Assembly: GCF_050436995.1 (NCBI RefSeq)
Contig: NC_134753.1
Coordinates: 12,090,001 to 12,154,000, forward strand
DNA from: Anticarsia gemmatalis
Taxonomy: Eukaryota; Arthropoda; Insecta; Lepidoptera; Erebidae
Length of the DNA: 64,000 nucleotides
Direction: 5' to 3'
Part shown: positions 1-9,966 of the stretch, one piece after another
Position numbering within the stretch: position 1 is the stretch's first letter
Layout of the letters: every line of letters starts with the position of its first letter
Notes under the pieces: model-generated
Told to the model about the DNA's origin: nothing
What the model saw: the letters and a program-made list of their open reading frames with translations, nothing else
The model's database searches: none
Translations under genes and position numbers: made by a program

Positions 1-164
1 TTATTGACACTATAAAGGATTTACATTTTTAACTCTTAATTTGTGTAGTTTGAGTATGTTTGGTTGTCTTTTAGGAAAATAACAATTAAATTGTAAATAA
101 GTTTTTGAATTCATGAATTTCATATTTAATCATTTAGTTGTAGTCTCATTTAAAGAAAGGAATT

Positions 165-430
165 TCGCAATGTTCTATTGTGCTGACCTCACAGTCTAGG
201 GTTTGATTTTCCGGTGTTGATTTTAATAGGGGTCCTTATCGTTGTAAGGGACTTAATTACGCACGCAAAATATGTGTCTATTAAGTACACCTGTGCCTAT
301 CCATTTAAGGCGAAACGGCGTAATATTCTTCCTTATTTTGTTGGTAAAGGTGTTCTTTGCGAAGGCGAAGCTAGTCTCATAATTAGAATATTGAAAGAGT
401 TATGGGTTCGAATCCATATTGCGCTATCAA
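165..430 (+). repeat. Degenerate tRNA-like SINE relic(s)
   Basis: Two B-box-like stretches occur on the plus strand: tctagggtttgattttccgg near 195-213 and gttatgggttcgaatccat near 398-416. Both resemble the RNA polymerase III B box of tRNA-derived SINEs. No complete tRNA cloverleaf can be drawn and no target-site duplication is visible. The intervening 79-codon open frame is a chance frame. Confidence 0.4.
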
Positions 431-656
431 TATTATCACTATTCTTTTATTAGACTTCAAATTTTACTTGATGCATTAATAAAATTTCTAGTACATGTAA
501 AAATCTTCCATAAAAATAGTTTGTAGCAATTAAAATAATCATAATAATATATTTAAATTCAAGATTAAATAACTTGTATAGAATAACTCAAAACTTAATC
601 TCCAAAGGAAACTAGACCGAGCAAGAGAAAAGACAGGTACCAAAACTGTAATTACT

Positions 657-705
657 GTGCTACGAAAATGAAGTAACTTCGTAGCGTCGTAGCATTTCGT
701 AGCAC
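657..705. repeat. Short hairpin in a cgtagc-rich patch
   Basis: The segment starts gtgctacgaaaatg and ends catttcgtagcac, so the ends pair over about 13 bases. The loop and right flank (to 727) contain further cgtagc repeats. It resembles a small MITE or a decayed palindromic repeat. No flanking duplication is evident. Confidence 0.4.
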
Positions 706-1105
706 GGTGTAGACGCGCGTAGCATTTGTCCCTAATACATTTTGTGATGAGTTACGACTTTTAAGCTTGGAGCTTTTGTAATAAGTAAAGAGAGTGTAGA
801 TATAATAATGTGCTTACGAGCTTATATTTTGTTTATCTTTAACCTTTACATTTTAAGATAGATGCTGTGGTACAGGTATATGTACCCAAATTATACTTGA
901 ATATAATTCATAATAGAGTTTTATAAAGATACTTCGTAAACCTGTGTATACTAACAAGTCAATATCTAATAATGAAAAGTCCCTCAATTTAAAACTAGTA
1001 GCGGTCAGCGAGTATACCTTCTACTACACTTTTTGTATTGTGTTAAAAATCCGGAGTCAAACAGGCTTTTACTTATCTTCAGAACACACGAGCGGACCCA
1101 CAGAA

Positions 1106-1145
1106 CATTCAAATTCAAATTCAAAATTGTTTATTTGTAAATTGA
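1106..1145 (-). repeat. LINE-like 3' terminus with (gaattt)n tail
   Basis: The block attcaaattcaaattcaaaa followed by ttgtttatttg is a common lepidopteran repeat end. Read on the minus strand it has a (tttgaa)n tail after an AAATAAA-like stretch. Only about 40 bases are recognisable. Confidence 0.3.
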
Positions 1146-4100
1146 GTACATGAAACTAAAATATCCCAAAACATAAAGAACATTACTCAAAACAATCTCT
1201 CCATTGTAATTATAAAGCCATATTAAATACTCGACTTTAAATAAATCCTGCAAAATGAACGAAATAAACTCGTTTACTTAAAACCTTATTTATTAAATAA
1301 TGCGAAGGTGACTTTTGTACCTAACGTCCACATTTTAATCATGTAACTTAATCTATGGCCTTTTAGGGCTTGCTTTAAAATATCGTGTTTCTTTTTATTA
1401 ACAACCCGTATTAATTTTGGGTTTGTTTTTTGAAAAAGGCTTGTAATGAGAGTGGGTAAGGTTATAGTCCATCATACGTAACTTGAGGGTAGTTGATTCC
1501 ATAAACATGTGTAAATTTTTAACCTATTCAAAATACATTATAACTTTACGCTTTAGTTCAAATAATATCTGCTTAAAAAACAGCATTTTATTAAACTTTC
1601 GAAGAATTTGAAAAAGCATTTATGAATGTAAGCTATCAATAGTATTTTTTAAACTAAGTGGTACGTTATAAAAGAGCGATTTCATTTTTTTTTTAATAAA
1701 AGGGGACTTGATCACATTTGATGCCAGTCAAAGAACAATATAAGTTAAATTAAAAAACGAAATCCTGGACCTCACAACAATATAATTCAATAATAATAAT
1801 GATTATCTCTACATTATGTACTTAAACATGATTATATATTACATAACACACATAACAGCAACAACCACAATGTTTGTTATACAGTAGCCACAGGAGGCGG
1901 CACAGATTAACACAAACACGCAGCGTAAACAGACGCGACACGTAATCGAATGAAGGTTTACTGCCTAATTATTACGTCACCACGCGGTTATAAACGATAT
2001 TACAGTTATATTACAGTACTGAATGTACTTTGTAATGTAAAATTATTTACTCTGTGTTCCCTTCATTTTAATTGTAATTATTAGGTATTGTAGCCATATT
2101 TTAGGAATACTTCAAATGTTTTTGTTGTTATAATTAGCAAGAAACTACCGCTTTAATAATGTTATTAAAGTACATTAGATGTAAAAATAAGTAATCTCAA
2201 TTTCAAAAGTAATTAATAATTTTAAAATACACGTAAAATTCACATTTTCATCTCTAACGAATTCCAACAAAAACAAGAAAACGTCGGAATCTAATTGAAA
2301 ATCTGTTGACGAGGGCATGTTAATTATGCACACACATATACTTTTAATATTGTACCGTCGATGCCTAAACAAATACCGTCATCGTCGCGTCTTCATTTTA
2401 AAACGTTACACGGGACCGCTTTTAATAAGGGTCGTTTCACACTGTTTGTACTGGCGCGGGAAAATCTCTTAATTTTGTGCCCGCCTCGCCCATAAGCTGG
2501 GTAAATAGTGCGCAGCGCCCTCTAACGGCGTTTATCGGTAGCTCGCAAGTTGCAAGCGCCCGCGGTAATGCCCCCTCTGCTAAAATATTTTCTCATCTTT
2601 GAAGAAAAATAGTGCGGCGACTTATCTACTAAGTTTAAATGTTTCATACTTTATTTGAGTCTTACTTTTAAGAGATTAATTTCGTTACGTTGAAAGACAA
2701 ATTGCCTAAAAGTTTTTGATATCTCTCGAAATATCTTGTACATTTTGGGTCTCGAGTTACTTGGAGATTTATCTTTTAAAATATTTTCGTTATTATGTTG
2801 AAGCAGATGACTGCTTTGATTCTGAGAAATCATTTGCCAAGCTTTATGTTGAGAGGTATCTTTATAAGTAAGTATTACAAAAGAAACAAACCTTGTATTT
2901 TTTGGGGTAAATATCTAACATCGGTACCTATATTAGAAAAAAGTATTACATTGCCATTTAACCTAAAATATCCATCCTAAATTCACATGAAAGACAATTG
3001 AGTGTTTATCCGTCGTGGCTAGTTTTTAAAAGAGGTTGCAGTGTTTTAAAAGGAAAATAAGTATTTTAGGCAGGATATTAATTTATATTTTTTTATTACC
3101 AATATTTAATCAAACTTTGAAGCCGGCTAGACTGGAGTTCGGCCAAAACAGCTTTATCCCATTTAACTAAGATCTAATTAACAATGTTGAATAAGTGAAA
3201 TACTTTCTAGCACTAAGAAACACGTCAAACATCTTAGCAAACGGCACACAAGTCAATCAATATTTGTACAGAATACAGGACTCAGAGAGAGGCAGACAAA
3301 AACGTCATTAGGAGGAGTCGAGAGCAAATCCGGAGGGCGGAGTGAGGCCTTTGTGTCCTCCCGGTAAAAGGAATTATCAGGCGGACGAAGCGCCCCGAAA
3401 TTCTATTCTGATTCCAACAAAACCTTTCGACTTGACTCAATTCGGCTTGTCAATTTTACTCCTAGTTTTCACTTTATTATTGCATTGAATTTTACGTTAT
3501 TTATTGGTTGGAAATGTTGGAATTAATAATTTTAATGTAACTTAATACATATATGTATGTTGTTAGTGTAAACACCGTTTTTTTAGACGTTATATAATTG
3601 ATTTTGTAAAGCACTAAAATACTATATTAGAATAATTATTATTTTATATAAATAATGTTTTTACTATGGAATAATTTGATTACTATATTTTTTAATATGC
3701 GCAATATTTTAAGCCGCCAGCATTAAGAGATCATTCAGAATATATTTTTTTCAGCAACTAAAAGCAACATTAGACATATTTATATTTTGAATTTGGAATA
3801 ATATACATTTTTTTTTGCAAAAGGCAGCATTACACCACAAATAAAGTAAGCACAAGACTGTCAACTTCTTTCATATTACAGTCGTACGTTTCCCTAAGTT
3901 ACCTACAACAATTAATATAAGTGGATTTCCGTGAGGTAAGCAGGGTCGAGTTGTAAGGCTCTAATTACAACTCCCAAATACAACCTACACGTAGGATTAT
4001 GGGCAGTTCAGTATAAGTTTTTACGAGCCCTCGATAAGCAATGAAATGTATGGAATATGTTTATTGTTGTGTAATTAATTACGTTGCGATATGTTTTATT

Positions 4101-4800
4101 GACACGTTTTATTATTATATTTTTATTATATGGGCGCTACATACATAAAACATTATAATGTCTATGAAAACACTTGAAACTAAATAAATGATTATTGTAT
4201 GACAAGTAAAATATTTTTTATTTATTACTTATTATGCTATCTGTTACTTAATTATTAAATAATACAGCTAATAATAAATAAACCCCATTATTTACAAACA
4301 GTTCCCACCACTATAATTTAAACATCCACAAACTAAAATTAGCAACGTAACCGAATCCACCGCACGAACGCAAATTAATATCAACTCAATTATTCAAGAG
4401 ATTAGCAAAAACGAATCAATTATACGAATTAATGAGTATCGATGTTTTATTCGTACTTTCCGACAGTGTAGGCACAACGTACGAGCGTCGCCGAGCCACT
4501 AATTAAAAAGTTAAACTGCTGGTTCGGACAGTCGATTCTACTTTTTGGTTCAAACTTCGCTACCTATTTACAACTCTGTATGCACTTTGTTAGTGTTTGG
4601 TCAGTATTTGAATTTCGAGTTGCTTATCGGAGGGAACAATGTGTGATTTTGGCGGGAGTGTGTTTCTTTTTTATTTTTTTGTTCTGCTTTTACAGCCAGC
4701 TAATGTAGGATTTTGTCAGATTTTGTTCGTGACATGGTTTTTCGTTACTTGCTAGTACGAAAAACGATAGCATTTTTCTTTTTTTAATTTATTTTTGCTT
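1146..4800. other. Intron stretch with no recognised feature
   Basis: AT-rich sequence with a GC-richer unique block at about 2390-2600 and a purine-rich patch at about 3290-3400 (ggaggagtcgagag). The open frames of 60-65 codons here have no recognisable domain or splice support. Confidence 0.6.
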
Positions 4801-4804
4801 TGTC

Positions 4805-5003
4805 ATCATTGACAGTCGTTACCAGTAGCCAGGAGCTTGAAAGTCTAACCAGTCTTACCGAAGGGTACCGTGTTATAACTCAGGTAACTAGGTTATGGAA
4901 ATCAGATAGGCAATCGCTTTATGTAAAATACTGGTATTCAGTTGGATCTAGTAGGACTGGTAGCCAGTAACATAGTTGAAAGAAAGGTTAGACTGATGAC
5001 GAT
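4805..5003 (+). repeat. Lepidopteran non-LTR-type repeat copy ('gacagtcgttaccagtag' family)
   Basis: The segment begins gacagtcgttaccagtagcc, passes through agtcttaccgaagggtacc and tggtattcagttggatctag, and ends with gaaaggttagactgatgacgatg. I recognise this order from a very common moth repeat. The (gatgac/gatg) end is typical of a retroposon tail. The copy is divergent and slightly rearranged. Class (SINE or LINE fragment) is uncertain. Confidence 0.6.
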
Positions 5004-5517
5004 GTTAACTTTTGATTATTTATTTATCAAAATAATATGCTAAAGTTAAAGGTAGTTCACAAAATACCAGTCTATTTTTAAACAAGCGCTAACAAGTTCA
5101 CAAAGTTATACATAACTCAATACCCGGCATCGTTAAATGACATTACATAGAGTAATACATAAGTAATATACAGCAGATAGGCATTAAAAGGTCAGATGCT
5201 TTTTAGAGTAAATAAAATCGCATCAACGTCACCGTGCGAACGTTTTATTATGAAGCCATTAATACGGGGAGGTAACGGTAATTAAATTTTGAAAGTACGC
5301 CTATACGGTGAGGGGAATGGTGACCTATTTTTTTACCTTTTTTTAGGGAATATAGTAGCTTTGATTTGAATAGATTTTTTGGTGATCTTTTGTGTTAGTT
5401 AAAGTATGATGATAGTCTTGTTTTATGTACAAAAGTTATCCTAATTTTCGTCAATCTTAGAACTCTACTGTGATTACTTTTTGTGTACTTAACTGAGAAT
5501 TGAGATACCATAAAAGA

Positions 5518-5650
5518 CCACGATTTAACGCACCTTCCGAAATACGAAGAGACTCGGCATGTATAATACGGTCAGCCATCTACAGGCCGACCTCGGCAAG
5601 CCAAGCTTGACCTGAGAGATCGAAACGTGTGGCCACGAGTTCTAAGTCAT
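5518..5650. repeat. Relic of the 'gatttaacgcaccttccgaa' repeat
   Basis: Contains cgatttaacgcaccttccga, a motif that heads a common lepidopteran SINE-like repeat. A related ttccgaaacacggag block occurs near 58092. The rest (cggtcagccatctacaggcc, then gagagatcgaaacgtgtggc) is also repeat-like. Ends are not defined. Confidence 0.4.
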
Positions 5651-5996
5651 ACGCACAAATATGTAAAAGAAATCTTTAAAATCCTTCAAACAGATAATTT
5701 AACTATAATTCTATATTATCATTTTTTCCGCCAACATTTAAAAAACAACACTATTTATACAATTTCCTTTGTATATATTCGGTACTACATACATATCCAT
5801 GTTAATTACCTGTAATATCTCACATGAAGCCATCAGCACAAGATCAGCTAGATCTTTATGGCGTACCGTGCAGTTGCGTGGAGCCGCGCTAGTTTGTTTG
5901 TTACTTCGCTAACTATTCTATCAGTACCTACGTACTGAATTACTCAATGTTTCGCTGGCAGTTAGTGTGGTGCAAGGTGAGAGAGGAAGCGGGAAC

Positions 5997-6013
5997 TTAC
6001 ATAATTTAAGAAT
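5997..6013. repeat. Left copy of a 17-bp direct repeat (candidate target-site duplication)
   Basis: ttacataatttaagaat here is identical to 8181-8197, the base pairs directly beyond the SINE head. It is the only candidate duplication for the minus-strand SINE, but it lies about 270 bp beyond the SINE's poly-T end. Confidence 0.7.
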
Positions 6014-6280
6014 ATGTAAGTTGTTGTAGATTGAGATTAATGTTGAAAGAAGAAGTGGTTGGTTATTTCTGATAAATAGAATGTTTTTGTAGTATCACTA
6101 TTTTGCGTCGATTTTTCATTTTGGGAAGAATGTTATTAATAAGATTTTGTTACGAACGTAAACTCGCCCGATATTATGATTGTGGGTAAAGTATTCTTTT
6201 AGAACTGTTAGATTTATTAAAATTTAATAGTTATTCATTTAATACTATTATTTCTATCATATTGTCGTTTTGTTAAAAAC

Positions 6281-6282
<2 letters not shown>

Positions 6283-6334
<52 letters not shown>
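6283..6334 (-). repeat. 52-nt poly-T tract, the poly(A) tail of the minus-strand SINE
   Basis: An uninterrupted run of T at one end of a SINE whose tRNA-like head is at the other end (8180). On the minus strand it is the SINE's A tail. A run this long suggests either a young insertion or local expansion. Confidence 0.85.
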
Positions 6335-6431
6335 CACACACGGTCATTTGATTCCAAACTAAGCAGAGCTTGTACTATGGTAACCAAATAACTGATAAAC
6401 ATACTTATATACTTCTAAATATATACTTATA
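6335..6431 (-). repeat. tRNA-derived SINE, 3' body (left fragment of an interrupted copy)
   Basis: Holds the family body sequence (ggtcatttgattccaaacta, gagcttgtactatggtaacc, atacttatatacttctaa) running up to the TA at 6430-6431 where the foldback element is inserted. Joined across that element to 8036, it continues naturally as acttaTAtagataaattg, as in intact copies I recall. Confidence 0.8.
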
Positions 6432-6836
6432 CAGGGTGTCCCAAAACTCAACGATAATCCGAGACAGGATGAAAGGCCAAGTCATACCGGTTCTAGGAAA
6501 AATAAAAAAACATTCCATATCACTTAGTTCAGCAATAACAGACACTTTTCAAAAAAGTTTAAATTCTACACCCTTGGTCGCATTTTCAAGTCCTGTGATC
6601 ACCAATGTTACAATTTCACTGTGTTTTTTTGAATTTCGTGATCTTCATTAAATATGCTATTACTCGTAAAACAAATTAATGCATAAAACATTGTTAATTT
6701 TATAAAAAAAGTTAAGTTTTAGTGAGTCATGGTTTTCAAAAATATCGTTAGTTAACTTTGACGCTTCATATTGAAAAAAAAATGTACTACACTACCATTG
6801 GCAAGTTATTCCAAAAGTTGGCGCAATCAATCAAAA

Positions 6837-7179
6837 TTTCAAAATGGTATAACACTTGCCACTTTTCTTGCCATTAAAAATGTTATTTTTATTTGAACGA
6901 AGAGTATCCTCGCAGATGGATCGGAAGCAGTGGTTAATTTTATGGCCTCCTCGTTCCCCCGATCTAAATCTAGTAGATATTTTTTACTGGGAATGCATAT
7001 AAGAAAAAGTCTATTCAAAATCAATACAAAATCTATCAGAACTTCGCCAGAAAATTGACACAGCGTTAGAAGAAATAAATGCAGAGAATTTTGCTTGACT
7101 GGTGAAAAAATCTTTTGTACGCCGTTGCAGAGCCTGTATTCGTACCAGAGGAAAGCAATTATTTTTAGTAAAGACGTAA
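6837..7179 (+). pseudogene. Tc1/mariner transposase remnant, left arm
   Basis: In the plus frames I read FQNG-like, then YLNE-like, then a stretch with PPRSPDLN (which carries the third catalytic Asp of the DDE/D triad) and FYWECI. EKVYSKSIQNLSELRQKI and a basic tail SFVRRCRACIRTRGKQ follow. The FQxxG segment stands where FQQDGAPxH carries the second catalytic Asp, but Asn replaces it here. There is a frameshift before the LNE segment, a TAA after ECI that the right arm lacks, and a TGA after NFA. The N-terminal half is absent. This is a dead fragment; the minus-strand 119-codon frame across it is its shadow. Confidence 0.85.
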
Positions 7180-7283
7180 TTGTGTCAGTCCATAACAAAT
7201 ATTTAATGTAATAAACATAATAGGTAATAATAATTTAAAAAAAAAACAATGAACGAACCATCGTTCTTATTTAATTATTCTCC

Positions 7284-7626
7284 TTAAACTAAAGTAATTC
7301 CAAATTGTTTTCCTCTGGCACGAATACAGACTCTGCAACGCCTTACAAAAGACCTTTGCACCAGTCAATCAAAATTCCTTGCATTTATTTCCTCTGACGC
7401 TGTGTCAATTTTCTGGCGAAGTTCTGATAGATTTTGTATTGATTTTGAATAGACTTTTTCTTTTATGCATTCCCAGTAAAAAATAGCTACTGGATTTAGA
7501 TCGGGAGAACGAGGATGCCATAAAATTGTACCACTGCGTCCGATCCATTTGCGAGAATACTCTTCGTTCAAATAAAAATAACATTTTTAATGGCAAGAAA
7601 AGTGGCAAGTGTTATACCATTTTGAA
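7284..7626 (-). pseudogene. Tc1/mariner transposase remnant, right arm (inverted copy)
   Basis: Minus-strand counterpart of the left-arm remnant. It has the same FQNG start, SRKWIGRSG, PRSPDLNPV with the third catalytic Asp, FYWECIKEKVYSKS, then LRQKIDTASEEINARNF followed by TGA, and beyond it SFVRRCRVCIRARGKQ to a TAA at 7284. It keeps Lys where the left arm has a stop after ECI, and shows different substitutions elsewhere (for example VAIFYW against VDIFYW). The shared TGA indicates both arms come from one already broken copy. Confidence 0.85.
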
Positions 7627-8033
7627 ATCTTGATTAAATGCGCCAACTTTTGAAATAACTTGCCAATGGTAGTGTAGTACATTTTTTTTTTAATATGAAG
7701 CGTCAAAGTTAACTAACGATATTTTTGAGAATTATGATTCACTAAAACTTAACTTTTTTTATTAAATTAACAATGTTTTGTGCATTTATTTGTTTTACGA
7801 GTAAAAGCATTTTTAATGAAGATCACGAAATTCAAAAAATCACAGCGAAATTGTGACATTGGTGATCACAGGACTTGAAAATGCGACCAAGGGTGTAGAA
7901 TTTCAACTTTTTTTAAAAGTGTCTATTATTGCTGAACTAAGTGATATGGATTTTTTTTTTAATTTTTCCTAGAACCGGCATGACTTGGCCTTTCATCCTG
8001 TCTCGGATTATCGTTGAGTTTTGGGACACCCTG

Positions 8034-8180
8034 TATAGATAAATTGACAACCAGGCTCAGAACAAATACTCGTGCTCATCACACAAAGATTTGTCCCGGG
8101 TAGGATTCGAACCCACCACACGCGGCGCTACGGTTCTTGCGGCGAGGTGACCGCTTAAACCACTGCGCCAAACGTGCAGT
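8034..8180 (-). repeat. tRNA-derived SINE, head and 5' body (right fragment of the interrupted copy)
   Basis: On the minus strand the head reads tggcgcagtggtttaagcgg (A-box region) and then gtgggttcgaatcctacc (B box), as in RNA polymerase III promoters of tRNA-derived SINEs. Next comes a body with ctttgtgtgatgagcacgag and gttctgagcctggttgtc. I recognise this as a widespread moth SINE. It is not a functional tRNA gene, since there is no cloverleaf or acceptor pairing. The head end coincides with the 17-bp repeat at 8181. Confidence 0.9.
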
Positions 8181-8197
8181 TTACATAATTTAAGAAT
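8181..8197. repeat. Right copy of the 17-bp direct repeat
   Basis: ttacataatttaagaat directly abuts the SINE head and is identical to 5997-6013. This is the position expected for a target-site duplication at the SINE 5' end. Confidence 0.7.
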
Positions 8198-8409
8198 GAA
8201 TGCATGCATTATTAAGACGTAAATCAGCGTAATATTAATTCCCTATTATAGTTTAGTCCAGTATAGTTGTAGTTTTACAGTGAACTGCATAAAACAACTA
8301 CAACTAACCAGCCGAGTCTGTCAAAAATATACCCGTAAAGTTATAAAATCGCGCTCGCTCTCTCGTCCGCTCATAACTTGGGTCATGCGTATAAGTGTTG
8401 CGTGCTTAC

Positions 8410-8489
8410 CGGCATAGTTTGACTTCCGTGCAGACTGGTGATGGCCGCTTGCGCCTCTTGGTGTGAGCTGAACTTCACGAACGCACAGC
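8410..8489 (-). CDS. bru3: Internal exon of a CELF/Bruno-family RNA-binding protein, probably bruno 3 (RRM2 C-terminal half)
   Basis: Read on the minus strand, the 80-nt block is bounded by an acceptor (pyrimidine-containing stretch ending ttgttgcag, with a branch-like gattaac upstream) and a donor (gtaagcac). The first two bases, GC, complete a Gly codon begun in the previous exon. Then come 26 sense codons beginning CAFVKFSSHQEAQAA and ending SLHGSQTMP, and the exon ends in phase 0. From family knowledge, this is the RNP1 motif (G-C-A-F-V-K-F) and following helix of the second RRM of CELF proteins. 'HGSQTMP' matches the CELF3-6/Bruno-3 branch, whereas the CELF1/2 branch has 'QTMEG'. As I recall, vertebrate CELF genes also have an 80-nt exon here. 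CELF proteins bind GU-rich RNA and control splicing, stability and translation in nerve and muscle. Skipping this exon would shift the frame. Family assignment is strong; the paralogue is inference. No other exon was recognised. Confidence 0.88.
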
Positions 8490-8499
8490 CTGCAACAAC

Positions 8500-9880
8500 A
8501 TTATAATGTTAATCACTTGGTTCTATGACGTAATATATGATACACTAGTTATAATGTTTGTAAGTGTACCGCGATTTTGTATTCTTGGTACTTTTGTATC
8601 GAAAGTTACATTTGCTGGAAAAAATAGTTTAGTCGAAACAAATTGAGGTGATAGTTTGATTTGTATTATGTACTCCCAGATTTTTTAAAGTCGACTAAGA
8701 CTTTGATTAGATTCAGAGAGTGTTAAGTGCTATGGTGCTCTTTACTTTAAATACTTTTCTGATCTTAGAATTTTTTTAAATTTAATTAACTTCAGATAAA
8801 ATCCCTAGAATATTATAAAGATAAACGTTACTATAAAATAAAAACATAAGGACAAGTTAAGAAACTATCTCATTTATTATACTCAATGAAGAATATTAAG
8901 AAAATAAAATTGTATTCTAAATCACTACGTAATGTTATGTCATTCTCATCAATGCGACCTTCCTAAGGTGAGTCTCAAAGATTTGGATAATACAACATTT
9001 TTAAGCAGACTTTATAAAAATATCACTTGAAAAGTGTTTTACAGTTATTAAAACGTGCCTAGTTTTTCAAATACAAAGTGATTATTTCATGAATAATATC
9101 TCAAGTCATATAGTAATATAAATTATTATAATAAACTCTATGCATAATAAACACTTATTTAGATTTATATTATAATGTTCAACACTTGAATTTTAAATCT
9201 CTGTACTTTAATACTAAATTGAGTCTTTTTGAACTGTTTGTTTAGTAAATGAGTGTATTTTATTATTTATATGGGTACCTTAGTTTTATATATTTAACAT
9301 CATTGTAAGGAATTAGCAGTTAAATAACGTGTTACTATAAATTTTAAGTTGACAATCTTTAATACCACTAAATTATAACTTAATAGAGTTCATACTTTAT
9401 ATGACATATAATATAATAAATACAAAAGTATCTGACTAGTATTCAAGTTTCACGGAGGATCTGTAGAACAGATTCTGATACAGATTTTAGCAGTAGTAAA
9501 TTCATATAATCAAAAATATAACTCTTACACACGATAAAAAAGAAAGACACTAACCGTACTAACATTAAAGGATAAATAATATTTTAAAATACAAACGTAT
9601 CAAGAAAATTCAATAACAAGATGTCAGTGACATAAGGTAGGGTCGTGGTGACGTATCAATCTTACTTCGCACCTGCCGGCCGAGGGTTACCGATAATCGT
9701 AAAAGAGTAATCAAATATCGATTGTCGGTGATAACGATGGGGTATGTTATGCTTGTAGGTTTAAGTGACATTTTTTAAGGTTTTTGATAGAAGTAGTTCG
9801 GCTATCAAAGTGAGTTTATGTTTTGTGTACTTATGAAGGTTAATGGCTATGTAAATTAGATGAACGTAGTATTTTTTTAA
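8500..9880. other. Intron stretch with no recognised feature
   Basis: AT-rich sequence next to the exon acceptor. No repeat, RNA gene or coding segment was recognised, apart from a weak imperfect inverted repeat (ccgataatcg / cgattgtcgg) near 9690-9735. Confidence 0.6.
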
Positions 9881-9885
9881 CCAAC

Positions 9886-9966
9886 ATCTGACCCACTGCT
9901 GGGCAAGTGTAAGAGGTTAGGATATGAGTCCACGACGCTGGCCAAGTGCGGCTTGGACTTTGCATG
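9886..9966 (+). repeat. Lepidopteran interspersed repeat ('cccactgctgggcaa' family)
   Basis: Contains atctgacccactgctgggca, then gagtccacgacgctggccaa and gtgcggcttgga, in the order I know from a very common lepidopteran repeat. Related pieces lie at 45538-45577 (plus) and 55000-55085 (minus). Confidence 0.7.

Larger units (their letters stand above)
6432..8033. mobile_element. Foldback DNA transposon, Tc1/mariner superfamily, inserted at TA
   Basis: A 1.6-kb element starts cagggtgtcccaaaactcaa and ends with its inverse, gttttgggacaccctg, flanked by a TA duplication (6430-6431 and 8034-8035). The two halves are long inverted copies of each other, about 750 bp each, apparently well over 90% identical by eye. 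They meet around a short AT-rich centre with a small gaacga/tcgttc palindrome near 7250-7265. Each arm carries the same C-terminal part of a transposase reading inward. Neither has the N-terminal DNA-binding region, so the element cannot encode its own transposase. It looks like two truncated element ends joined head to head. Confidence 0.9.
1..8409 (-). other. Intron downstream of the CELF exon (partial)
   Basis: The donor gtaag at 8405-8409 (minus strand) opens this intron, which runs off the left end of the window. No further CELF exon was recognised here: the next one should encode a 'GASSSLVVKFAD'-like segment. The sequence is AT-rich and holds the repeats listed separately. A GC-richer unique block at about 2390-2600 (containing gcgcagcgccctctaacggcg) has no coding signature. 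Confidence 0.8.

Noticed and set aside
6839..7198. 119-codon minus-strand frame
   Set aside because: It is the antisense shadow of the left-arm transposase remnant.
7405..7608. 67-codon minus-strand frame in the right arm
   Set aside because: It is a shifted frame of the same transposase remnant; the frame with SPDLNP is the real one.
8090..8180. Possible functional tRNA gene
   Set aside because: The B box is good and the A box plausible, but there is no acceptor-stem pairing, and the body and poly-A tail identify it as a SINE.
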